Below the pieces are notes generated by a model, which worked only from the letters and a program-made list of their open reading frames with translations, had not been told where the DNA came from and searched no databases. Both the position numbers and the translations under genes were made by a program. Shown one piece after another: positions 27,609 through 35,834 of a stretch of DNA of 35,834 nt (its first letter is position 1; every line of letters begins with the position of its first letter). The stretch comes from Candidatus Sulfotelmatobacter sp. GTDB lineage: Bacteria; Acidobacteriota; Terriglobia; Terriglobales; Acidobacteriaceae. Where the stretch lies: NCBI GenBank assembly GCA_030038125.1, contig JASHPL010000484.1, forward strand, positions 1 through 35,834, in the 5' to 3' direction.

Positions 27609-29824
27609 TGATCACGCGAAGGAAATTTTTGATCGGAGGGGCCACCGCGGCGGGCGCGCTGATTGTCGGTTACGGTGTATGGCCGAGCAGACGAATAGCT
27701 CGAATGAATACGCTTGCGGCGAGACCCGGGGAACAGTTTCTCGCGAACTGGATCAAGATCGCCAACGATGACACGGTCACGATCGTTATCCCTCACTGTG
27801 ATATGGGCACTGGAACTTTGACTTCACTCGCGCAAATGGCCGCTGACGAACTGGATGCAGATTGGACAAAGCTGCATTCCGAGACTGCGCTGGCCGATCC
27901 CGTCTTCGCGAATGGACCAATGGCGGAGGGAGATGTTCTCGACGATCGCAACATGAATGCGGAATCTATCCCCGACTTTCTTCGCGGAGCGGCAGCGAGC
28001 ACGTTCCGCATCATCGCCGAATACATGGATCTGCAGACCACGGGTGGTTCTACGGCGGTTCGACTCACCGGCGTCTACGGCATGTGCATTGCCGGTGCCG
28101 CTGTGCGCGAAATGCTGGTGAGGGCAGCGGCAGAGCGTATGAACGCGCCTGCGAAAGATTTCCGGACGGAGATGAGCCGGGTGATCCATATGCCCTCAGG
28201 GCGAACTTTCCGCTATGGCGAATTGGCGGCTGCTGCAGCGCTGTACACCCCCTCAGCTCACCCGCAATTGAAAGCGGAAAAGGATCTAGCGTTGATCGGG
28301 AGGGCGATCCCACGCCTCGAAATTCCTGAGAGGGTGAATGGCACGGCGCATTACGGGATCGACACAACCCTGCCGAATATGTTGTACGGCGCGATTCAAA
28401 TTTCGCCGGTGTTCGGCGGAAAGTTGGTCTCGGTGAACGAGAAGGGCGTGGCACAGAATCGTGGGCTCAAGAGGGTCGTGAAGCTGGACGATGCCGTCGT
28501 AGTTGTGGCCGATCGCTTTTGGCGTGCACGCGATGCTGTTGCTGCGCTTGAACCGGTTTTTGATAACGCTGGCAACGGAGATATTTCCTCGAAGACCATC
28601 TACGACCGGCACATCTCGGCTCTAAATGGCAAAATCAAACAAGATTTCGTAATCGGTGCGGGATCCGGGGCTCTGAACAAGGTTGGGAACATTGAGGCTG
28701 TATACAACGTTCCCAATCTCGCACATGCCCCGATGGAGCCGGTGAACGCCACCGCGCTATACAAGGACGACGGTACGCTTGAAGTTTGGGCAGGCTCACA
28801 AGACGGCCTCGGTTCGCGCGCCTTCTGCGCCAAAGTAGCCAGCATCAATTTGGACAAAGTCACATTTCACTTGTTGCCGATCGGCGGTGCATTCGGGCGA
28901 CGGCTGCCGGATTTGTGGAACTTCCTCGCCTACACCGTCAAGACCGCGATGGCCGTGCCGGGGGTACCCGTAAAGCTGATCTTCACCCGCGAGCAGGATA
29001 TGCAACACGACTACTATCGCCCAAACGTAACCTGCCAAATGAGAGCCGCGTTAGACTCGAGCGGCATGCCGATAGCTTGGGTGAGCGATTACACGACTGA
29101 TGATGAAGCCAACGATGAGGCGCACATCTTGTATGGCGTGCCCAACCAAGCCTACGGAACAGCAAAAGTCGCGACTCATGTGCCAACGGGCCCGTGGCGG
29201 AGCGTCGAATCCTCCTGGCATGGTTTCTTCATCGAGTCGTTCCTCGATGAGTTGGCGCATCACGCCAATCGTGACCCACTGGACTATCGTCGTGCTCTTT
29301 TAAAGAGTCACCCGCGCCACCTGGCCACCCTCGATCTTGCGGCAGAGAAGGCACAGTGGTGCACGCCGTTGCCTAGGGGTCACGCGCGTGGAATCGCGAT
29401 GGTCGAGTGCTTCAATACCATCGTCGTACATGTCGCCGAGGTGCAAGTAGACAATGGAACTTTGCAGGTTCACCGTATTGTCTCCGCAGCGGACTGCGGC
29501 AAAGCCGTCAATCCAGATGGCTTTCGAGCACAGATCGAAGGCGGAATCATTTTTGGCCTGAGCGCTGCGCTTTATGGGGAAATCACCATCGCGAAGGGAG
29601 CTGTTGTACAGGAGAACTTCGCCGATTATCAGGTTGTGCGTCTCGCGGACTGCCCGGAGATCGAAGTCTACATACATGAAAGCAATTCACGACTTGGCGG
29701 CGCGGGCGAACCGGGACCACCGCCTATCGCGCCCGCGCTCACCAACGCAATCTTCGCCGCCACAGGAATTCGCATCCGAGATTTGCCGATCAAAAACCAT
29801 GCACTTGGAGTTCCGGGAAAGTGA
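27605..29824 (+). CDS. Molybdopterin-binding subunit of xanthine dehydrogenase family (IorB-like), Tat-exported
   Basis: Tat signal [33 protein letters not shown]; catalytic-Glu region [28 protein letters not shown]-type overlap with the upstream subunit. Confidence 0.95.
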   Translation: MMITRRKFLIGGATAAGALIVGYGVWPSRRIARMNTLAARPGEQFLANWIKIANDDTVTIVIPHCDMGTGTLTSLAQMAADELDADWTKLHSETALADPVFANGPMAEGDVLDDRNMNAESIPDFLRGAAASTFRIIAEYMDLQTTGGSTAVRLTGVYGMCIAGAAVREMLVRAAAERMNAPAKDFRTEMSRVIHMPSGRTFRYGELAAAAALYTPSAHPQLKAEKDLALIGRAIPRLEIPERVNGTAHYGIDTTLPNMLYGAIQISPVFGGKLVSVNEKGVAQNRGLKRVVKLDDAVVVVADRFWRARDAVAALEPVFDNAGNGDISSKTIYDRHISALNGKIKQDFVIGAGSGALNKVGNIEAVYNVPNLAHAPMEPVNATALYKDDGTLEVWAGSQDGLGSRAFCAKVASINLDKVTFHLLPIGGAFGRRLPDLWNFLAYTVKTAMAVPGVPVKLIFTREQDMQHDYYRPNVTCQMRAALDSSGMPIAWVSDYTTDDEANDEAHILYGVPNQAYGTAKVATHVPTGPWRSVESSWHGFFIESFLDELAHHANRDPLDYRRALLKSHPRHLATLDLAAEKAQWCTPLPRGHARGIAMVECFNTIVVHVAEVQVDNGTLQVHRIVSAADCGKAVNPDGFRAQIEGGIIFGLSAALYGEITIAKGAVVQENFADYQVVRLADCPEIEVYIHESNSRLGGAGEPGPPPIAPALTNAIFAATGIRIRDLPIKNHALGVPGK

Positions 29825-29878
29825 AACGATGTTGGACCCGCAACGCAACGAACTTCAATTCTGGAAGGAGATTTACCC

Positions 29879-30340
29879 GTGCGATCAGTTGCGAACTCAT
29901 GGGGAAGGTCGAAAGGCTTTGCCGTCATAATCTGGTGTTTCCTGTTGGCGTCATCCGGCGCGGCCCCTGCACAAACTTCAACCAGCGCGTCTCAGGAAAA
30001 GGCCCGTGACCGAATGGTATTCTCACAGTCGCTCCCTAAACTGGAGGGAGAGAACCTCAAAGTAACTATTGTCGAAGTGACCTATGGCCCCGGCCAATCG
30101 TCGCCGCCCCACAGTCATCCCTGTCCTGTTATAGGCTACGTGCTCGAAGGGGAGCTGCGCGAAAAAGTGAAGGGTAAACCTGAAAGCATCTACACGGCTG
30201 GCGAGAGTTTCTACGAGGCCCCGAATGGCATTCACGAAATTTCTGCTAATGCGAGCCAGACCAAGCCCGCAAAATTCCTTGCCTATTTCGTTTGTGACCG
30301 CGAGACGCCTCTAAGCGTGGCGCCTCCAACCTCCGAGTAA
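29879..30340 (+). CDS. Secreted cupin-domain protein
   Basis: GTG start after aaggag; signal peptide [21 protein letters not shown]; cupin motif [56 protein letters not shown]. Confidence 0.92.
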   Translation: MRSVANSWGRSKGFAVIIWCFLLASSGAAPAQTSTSASQEKARDRMVFSQSLPKLEGENLKVTIVEVTYGPGQSSPPHSHPCPVIGYVLEGELREKVKGKPESIYTAGESFYEAPNGIHEISANASQTKPAKFLAYFVCDRETPLSVAPPTSE

Positions 30341-30351
30341 GGATTGCATCC

Positions 30352-30822
30352 ATGAGCGATATGGTTTCGCACGCGCAAGAAGCAAAATCGCCGTTATCAG
30401 CCAACCCTGCGAGCCCCTTTGATTGGCAGCGTTTGGGATTCCTCTATCTTCGGCTGGCGCTCGGCGCTTCCTTTCTTTCTGGAATTGCCGATCGCTTCGG
30501 TCTCTACACCGGTAGAAACGTAGGCTACGGCAATTTTGCCGGTTTTGTGGAATATACGGCCAAGGTCAACTCATTTATGCCCGCGTCGACGATTCCATTT
30601 CTTGCGTGGGCCGCAACTGTTTTGGAGTTTTCGTTCGGCCTTGCCCTCGTACTTGGCATTTGGCTTCGTTGGGCAGCGCTGGGAAGTTCTGCTCTTCTTT
30701 TATTATTTGCCATCGCCATGGCAATCTCCTTCGGAATCAAGTCTCCTCTGGATTATTCGGTATTCTCCGCTTCGGCGGGCGCCTTGGCATTGGCATTCCA
30801 TGAGTTTAAGCGGAACAGGTAA
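30352..30822 (+). CDS. DoxX-family membrane protein
   Basis: LRLALGASFLSGIADRFGLYTG...IPFLAWAATVLEFSFGLALVLGIWLRWAALGSSALLLLFAIAMAISFGIKSPLDYSVFSASAGALALAF. Confidence 0.85.
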   Translation: MSDMVSHAQEAKSPLSANPASPFDWQRLGFLYLRLALGASFLSGIADRFGLYTGRNVGYGNFAGFVEYTAKVNSFMPASTIPFLAWAATVLEFSFGLALVLGIWLRWAALGSSALLLLFAIAMAISFGIKSPLDYSVFSASAGALALAFHEFKRNR

Positions 30823-30924
30823 AGGAGAACCTGGAGAGGATGACGACCAGCAGGCCCTAATCAACAATGGAGCGCGGTCATTGCGTCTATGCACATATAT
30901 AAATGAGTCGATCGAGCCTGGCTT

Positions 30925-33426
30925 CTAGAATGTCGTTGCCAGACGAAAGGTGTATTGCCGCGACGGGCCGATGGCGTTACCGGAAAAGAGTCCCCCGAAG
31001 TCGATTAATTCGAGCGTGTTGCCCAGGTTCGCGATGTCGGCCTGGAAGCGCAACGAGCGTTTTTCATGCTGGTAGAGATCGACACCCAGGGAAGCATTCT
31101 GCGTGAAGTAGGGAAGGATGCGGTCGCGATTAAAATTGAGGTGATTCACCACCACTTGACCGTATTCCGTGGCATATTGCTCAGGGGTTAAATCCGGTTG
31201 AAACGGCAGTCCGCTGTTGTAATCGCATCCCAAAGCGACCCACAAGCGCGGAGCGAACTGATAGCGGACACGGGCACGCACCGTGTTCCGCTGGTCCTGC
31301 GAATCCGGAAAATGCCCGCTGGTTGGATTGATCGCATTATTTCCCAGGAACAATCCGCCCGTGACCGGGAACCACGCATTCCCGACAATATACGAGTAGC
31401 TGGCGAAGCCTGAGAAGCGCCCCCATTGTTGAACCTCAAGCTTGGCCTCCGCACCGTAGAGAATGGCGTGGGCAAATGCGATGGGAAAACTGATCCCCGT
31501 ACTCAGGATTTGGGAGTCGTCTGCGTAATTGTTCACGTGACGGCGAAACGCATTCGCGTCCAGCCGCAGTTTGCCTAAGAATGCCTTCGTCGCTCCCCAT
31601 TCATAATAGTTCCCGTGAGAAGGCTGGACCGGCAGTTGCCGTGCGGGAACGCTGGTGTCAATCGCCTCGGCGGCTGGAGAACTGGCTAACAGTATGTTTT
31701 CGAAGGATGGCGTCTGGAAGATGCGGTCATAAGAGAAGTGAACATTTAACCCGATAGACGGTAAATAGCGCGAGACCGCGAGGCGCGGACTCACTGCATT
31801 CTGATTCAACAACAGTTGGTAGTGATCCCAGCGGAGGCCGGCGTTGACCGTCCAATTCCCGAGGCGGATTAGATCCTGCACATAAGCCGATTGTTCCAGA
31901 TCCGGACGGTGTCCGAGAAAGGCAAAGGTGATCGCACCAGAATCTAAGATCCCCAGATTGATAGGACATTGCGGGTCGTTAGGATTCGCACAGTCGGGTA
32001 TCACGTAGCTGGTGCTTTCGCGCAGGAATATGTTGTCGGACTCGACGCCCGCTTTCCATTCCTGCCTGCCATGATGAACGGATACGCTGCCGTTGAAATA
32101 AATTTCCTTAAAGTCGTTGTGCTGGGTGGCAAGCAGTGGCCAGGAGGCTGGGTTGGAATAGTAATCGAGGGAGCTATCGCGGGACATGCCTCGCAGCACT
32201 CCGATCGTGTCGGGAGAAAAAATATGCTGGTAGGAGATCGTCCCAATGGTTTCAAAGTTGTTGCCGGTCTGTAGTTGTCCGCCGGGAATAAACACGCAGT
32301 CGCTCGGCTCATCGGCCGGAGGACCGGGTGGGCAGCCGCTGGTGTTGTTCGCGTTTGGTAGGAAGGCTCCGTTCTGCTGCACCAGTTCGTTGGGGATTTG
32401 ATAGCGGGCAAGTGCATGCCGGGCAATCAGCGTGAGGCGATCTTTGTGCGTGAGATCGCGTTCATAGCTCAGCGAAAAACTGCCGATGGTGCCTTTGTTG
32501 GTGTAATTTTCCGGGACCACCGGGTTGAAATAGTGGCCCGTCATGTCGCCGGAGGCGGTTACTCCAAGTGTGTTCCCCTCCCACGTGTATTGGTCTTGAG
32601 TATCGAGTCCGGCAGTGTCGTAGGTGCCGCCGAAAAGTGAGAGTTGGCCGTGAAATCCGGGATCATGGCTCTTGAGAGTATTGATCTCGACCACGCCTCC
32701 CATCTTCCTTCCAAATTCCGCAGGAATACCGGCGGTATAAATGCTGAGGGACTCTACATCATCGGCGTCGGAGGGCTCCGGGCCAAAGCTGGGCGAACGG
32801 TTGTCGGTGAGCGGTATGCCGTCGACCACAAATTGTGTTTGATATTCCGATCCGCGCGGATGAAGAACTGCGTTGCCTTCGTAGAGCCAGCCGGGCTCGG
32901 AATTCACCAAGTCCTGCATGGAACGGCCGGGCAGCGCGGTCAATCGGTTCTGTATCGTCTCCTCGCCGATCTTATTGACCGAACCTGCACGATAAGGATC
33001 GACCAACGTAGCAGACGCCCGCACATTCACCGATTCGGCCACTGAAGCCACTTTCAGCTGAACCGTACGCTCCAAGGGGAGTGCAGAGCGTATCTCCAGG
33101 CGGTCGAAAATGGTTGCGAAAGCGGGCGCCTGTATCTGGAGTTGATAGATTCCATAAGGCAAACGCTTGGCATCGAGGTAGCCATGGTCGTCGGTGGTGA
33201 ATGTATCGCGATACTGGTTTGCCTCGCTGACGAGCTCGACCGTGCTTTTCAGCCCGAATCCGGAGGGGTCGGTAACGGTCAAACGCAGTTCCCCGGTATT
33301 GCTTTGGCCAAAAAGAAGTAAAGAAGAATAAAAGAAGAAGGCGAGAACATTCCCCAAGAAGTTTCGAACGTCGACGAGTCGAGCTTCACCGTGCAACAAG
33401 TCGCAAAAATCATCGAGAAGATCCAT
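30925..33426 (-). CDS. TonB-dependent receptor with N-terminal carboxypeptidase-regulatory-like domain (start uncertain)
   Basis: GELRLTVTDPSGFGLKSTVELVSEANQYRDTFTTDDHGYLDAKRLPYGIYQLQIQAPAF; plug-like DLVNSEPGWLYEGNAVLHPRGSEYQTQFVVDGIPLTDNRSPSFGPEPSDADDVESLSIYTAGIPAEFGRKMGGVVEI; C-terminal aromatic residue (RQYTFRLATTF). Confidence 0.9.
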   Translation of the reverse strand: MDLLDDFCDLLHGEARLVDVRNFLGNVLAFFFYSSLLLFGQSNTGELRLTVTDPSGFGLKSTVELVSEANQYRDTFTTDDHGYLDAKRLPYGIYQLQIQAPAFATIFDRLEIRSALPLERTVQLKVASVAESVNVRASATLVDPYRAGSVNKIGEETIQNRLTALPGRSMQDLVNSEPGWLYEGNAVLHPRGSEYQTQFVVDGIPLTDNRSPSFGPEPSDADDVESLSIYTAGIPAEFGRKMGGVVEINTLKSHDPGFHGQLSLFGGTYDTAGLDTQDQYTWEGNTLGVTASGDMTGHYFNPVVPENYTNKGTIGSFSLSYERDLTHKDRLTLIARHALARYQIPNELVQQNGAFLPNANNTSGCPPGPPADEPSDCVFIPGGQLQTGNNFETIGTISYQHIFSPDTIGVLRGMSRDSSLDYYSNPASWPLLATQHNDFKEIYFNGSVSVHHGRQEWKAGVESDNIFLRESTSYVIPDCANPNDPQCPINLGILDSGAITFAFLGHRPDLEQSAYVQDLIRLGNWTVNAGLRWDHYQLLLNQNAVSPRLAVSRYLPSIGLNVHFSYDRIFQTPSFENILLASSPAAEAIDTSVPARQLPVQPSHGNYYEWGATKAFLGKLRLDANAFRRHVNNYADDSQILSTGISFPIAFAHAILYGAEAKLEVQQWGRFSGFASYSYIVGNAWFPVTGGLFLGNNAINPTSGHFPDSQDQRNTVRARVRYQFAPRLWVALGCDYNSGLPFQPDLTPEQYATEYGQVVVNHLNFNRDRILPYFTQNASLGVDLYQHEKRSLRFQADIANLGNTLELIDFGGLFSGNAIGPSRQYTFRLATTF

Positions 33427-33543
33427 CAGTTGAATATTCCCATGGCTTCGATGCTGTTCACGCTTTTCTTTGCGGACAGAAGATCAATCTGCGAAAACCG
33501 TGAACAGAAACGGTAAGATTGGAATCTATATGTAGGATTGAAT

Positions 33544-34116
33544 ATGCCTGCGTCGTCGTATGAGAGCGCGTCTTTAGCGATGCCATCGTCCATGGCGGCG
33601 TCAGCGAGGCCCTCGCGCGTCGAACAAGAGGTCATGGGACTGTTCGAAGAGTTCCGCGGTCCGCTGCTTCGTTATAGCCTGTCGTTGGGACTGTCGATCC
33701 ACGATGCGGAAGAGGTGATTCAGGAGGTGTTTCTCGCTCTGTTTCGGCACCTTCACCTGGATCGTTCTCGCAGGAATCTCCGAGGTTGGCTCTTTCGCGT
33801 CACCCACAATCTCGCCCTGAAGCAACGGCTGGCGAATCAGATATCCATCCAACGGACAGCGGAAGATGCAAGCGTGGCCGAAAAACATGCAGACCCAGCC
33901 CCCGGTCCCGAAGAGCAAGCATCCGCGGCACAGAGGCGTGGTCACTTGCTGGCCGTGGTTGAGGCTCTCCCGGAGATTGATCAACTTTGTCTGGGTCTAC
34001 GCGCTGAAGGCCTGCGCTATCGGGAAATCGCAACGGTACTCGGCATGTCTTTAGGCTCGGTATCGATTTCTCTAACACGATCCCTCTCACGCCTGGCTCG
34101 TGCGGATGGGAGGTGA
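33544..34116 (+). CDS. ECF-type sigma-70 family RNA polymerase sigma factor
   Basis: Region 2: PLLRYSLSLGLSIHDAEEVIQEVFLALFRHLHLDRSRRNLRGWLFRVTHNLALKQ. Region 4: LPEIDQLCLGLRAEGLRYREIATVLGMSLGSVSISLTRSLSRL. Confidence 0.92.
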   Translation: MPASSYESASLAMPSSMAASARPSRVEQEVMGLFEEFRGPLLRYSLSLGLSIHDAEEVIQEVFLALFRHLHLDRSRRNLRGWLFRVTHNLALKQRLANQISIQRTAEDASVAEKHADPAPGPEEQASAAQRRGHLLAVVEALPEIDQLCLGLRAEGLRYREIATVLGMSLGSVSISLTRSLSRLARADGR

Positions 34117-34119
34117 GCT

Positions 34120-34959
34120 ATGCTGCATAAGAATCCCAACTTGTTGATGCGACACATTTCGGACGACGACCTCGTTCGCTCTGCCGATGGCGAGCTTTCC
34201 TCGCAACAAGCCGCCGAAGTGGACGCTCATCTCGAAGCTTGTTGGGATTGCCGCGCCCGAATGGAAGAGGTCCAGGGCGCCATCACAAGTTTTGTGCGCG
34301 CTTATCATGCCGACTTTGACGCGCAACTTCCTCCGATTGCCGGCCCGCGTGCCCTACTTCGGACACGTTTGGCCGCACTGGCTTCTGAATCTCCTAGGGA
34401 GTGGTGGAAACAAATCTTTCAATTCGGCTTCAGTTCACGACCCGTGGCGCTCGTCTGCCTGTCCTTGCTTGTTGCAGCAATTGGGATTCTCTGGTTGTGG
34501 CATGCCCCAGAAGAGGAGTTGCAATCTGCTTCCGTTTTCTACGACGCAGAAGCAGCTCCCAATCGCGGTCTAACTCCCGGTGCAACCCGTCAAGTCACGG
34601 TGAACGAGGTTTGCTCGGCGCCGCGAGAAGAAGTGGTGGCAGATGTTTCCGTTTCTTTGCGGCAGAGGGTTTTTCAGGAATATGGGATCGCCGACGCCCG
34701 CCCGGAGGATTACGAGATCGATTACCTGATTGCTCCTCGGTTGGGAGGAACCGAGGACCTCCGCAATCTCTGGCCAGAACCTTATCGAGCCCGTGTTTGG
34801 AATGCGCACGTGAAGGACGCTCTGGAAGAACGCCTCCACGAAATGGTTTGCCATGGACAAGTCGATCTAGCCACGGCGCAGCACGACATCGCTACCGATT
34901 GGATCGCTGCCTATAAAAAGTACTTTCACACAAACAAACCTCTTCCCTTGAGTTCGTAG
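34120..34959 (+). CDS. Putative membrane-anchored anti-sigma factor (zinc-finger-like N-terminus)
   Basis: HISDDDLVRSADGELSSQQAAEVDAHLEACWDCRARMEEV (zf-HC2-like HxxxCxxC) and one TM (PVALVCLSLLVAAIGILWLWH). Starts 3 nt after the sigma gene. Confidence 0.85.
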   Translation: MLHKNPNLLMRHISDDDLVRSADGELSSQQAAEVDAHLEACWDCRARMEEVQGAITSFVRAYHADFDAQLPPIAGPRALLRTRLAALASESPREWWKQIFQFGFSSRPVALVCLSLLVAAIGILWLWHAPEEELQSASVFYDAEAAPNRGLTPGATRQVTVNEVCSAPREEVVADVSVSLRQRVFQEYGIADARPEDYEIDYLIAPRLGGTEDLRNLWPEPYRARVWNAHVKDALEERLHEMVCHGQVDLATAQHDIATDWIAAYKKYFHTNKPLPLSS

Positions 34960-34961
34960 TT

Positions 34962-34988
34962 CCCGCCCCGATGCGGCGGGTTGTTTTT
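34962..34988 (+). terminator. Rho-independent terminator after anti-sigma gene
   Basis: CCCGCC-ccgatgc-GGCGGG followed by TTGTTTTT. Confidence 0.75.
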
Positions 34989-35033
34989 CGTGGACGAAGA
35001 AGCCGGACCCGTACTCGCTGGGTTTCGGAATAG

Positions 35034-35072
35034 CGGGGACGACGGGACTCGAACCCGCGGCCTCTGTGACAG
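35034..35072 (-). tRNA. 3'-half tRNA fragment (tRNA-Asp-like), not a complete gene
   Basis: Reverse strand CTGTCACAGAGGCCGCGGGTTCGAGTCCCGTCGTCCCCG: canonical T-arm GCGGG-TTCGAGT-CCCGT, acceptor 3' strand, and a CTGTCAC anticodon-loop-like sequence (GTC). No D-arm or 5' acceptor strand follows upstream (35073-35150). Confidence 0.65.
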
Positions 35073-35375
35073 TCTAGGCATACACGTCTTATCAGCGACT
35101 TACATTCTCGCGGGGGCTGCCAAGTCGCTGAAAGGGACTGTAGGAACCTCAGCTGTGGGTAAATTTGTGGGTAAGAATTTTCTGACTGAGAATGTTTCTT
35201 GAGTTTGCCAGCTTGGCTGCCAAAGGGGTTCCTTCCCTAATTTGACCCCCGTTCGCCGCGACGCTACCATGCGCCGGAGCCGCTATGAACAGACGCGCAA
35301 ACCGTTGGCTTGAAGAGCTTCTGCGAGCGGTGTAGCGTGGTTGCTCGGAGTCGCACCGGCAATCGGAGGAAATCT

Positions 35376-35771
35376 ATGAAACGAGAAATCATTCGGGTCG
35401 AGCCACTGGTGACCTATCTCGAAAAGTACAAGGCGCCCGCTTCGATGGTGACTAAACACGGCGACACTATTTACGTCTCAGGCGCTCCGCCGTTCGATCC
35501 GAAAAGCGGGGAGATTTTCCGAGGGCCTATTGAGCGCCAGACCGAGATCGTTCTAGACCAGCTTAAGCTATGTGTCGAGACGGCGGGTTCGTCCTTGGAT
35601 AACATCCTGAAACTAAATGTCTACGTGACGTCAGTAGATATGTTTCCTGCTGTTAACGAGGTCTACAGGCGTTACTTCCCGGAGAATCCTCCTGCTCGAA
35701 TCTTTATCAATGTTCCTGCTTGGTATGGCGGCTTCGACATCGAGGTGGACTGTATTGCTGCTGTTCCATAA
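35376..35771 (+). CDS. RidA/YjgF/YER057c/UK114 family protein
   Basis: ATG 35376 after GGAGGA; MVTKHGDTIYVSGAPPFDPKSGEIFRGPIERQTEIVLDQLKLCVETAGSSLDNILKLNVYVTSVDMFPAVNEVYRRYFPENPPARIFINV. Confidence 0.95.
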   Translation: MKREIIRVEPLVTYLEKYKAPASMVTKHGDTIYVSGAPPFDPKSGEIFRGPIERQTEIVLDQLKLCVETAGSSLDNILKLNVYVTSVDMFPAVNEVYRRYFPENPPARIFINVPAWYGGFDIEVDCIAAVP

Positions 35772-35834
35772 GAATAACTCTAGATGTATTTACAGTTAAG
35801 AATGGCCAAACAGACTGGATTGGTTGTGCCGAAA

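Noticed and set aside
34981-35202. ORF MFFVDEEAGPVLAGFRNSGDDGTRTRGLCDSLG...
   Set aside because: The GDDGTRTRGL part is the antisense translation of a tRNA T-arm/acceptor region, a well-known spurious ORF type.
35802-35834. Possible start of a new CDS at the right edge (MAKQTGLVVPK...)
   Set aside because: Only 11 codons are visible and no convincing SD; cannot be supported.

Overview
The window looks like a chromosomal segment of an Acidobacteriota-like bacterium. That lineage guess is an inference from gene content and protein style. Most of it is conventional: asnB (truncated at the left edge), a DegT/DnrJ aminotransferase, a PA-IL-like/LssY_C secreted protein, treZ-treY trehalose synthesis genes (treY carries an apparent frameshift), a flavin amine oxidase, a DUF6496-like basic protein and a SYLF protein. 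These are followed by a nucleotidyltransferase/metallophosphoesterase pair, two sigma54 enhancer-binding proteins flanking a PilZ protein and a soluble histidine kinase, a giant SBBP-repeat secreted protein, an ArsR-VOC-SRPBCC operon, a DUF1801/YdeI protein and a LytS/LytTR two-component system. The right end holds an IorAB-like molybdenum hydroxylase with cupin and DoxX genes, a TonB-dependent receptor divergent from an ECF sigma/anti-sigma pair, a tRNA 3' fragment and a RidA protein. I found no CRISPR array, complete tRNA/rRNA, transposase or integrase gene. The best leads are: (i) the ATGA-coupled nucleotidyltransferase/phosphoesterase pair, with a perfect 11-bp hairpin just inside the predicted start; (ii) the ArsR promoter, which predicts a leaderless mRNA embedded in 16-bp-phased direct repeats; (iii) the truncated tRNA-Asp-like 3' half, a possible att scar; (iv) the one-base treY frameshift in a homopolymer; and (v) the SBBP protein, whose C-terminal Ig-like domain appears split by a transmembrane hairpin. 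None of these was confirmed by a database search.
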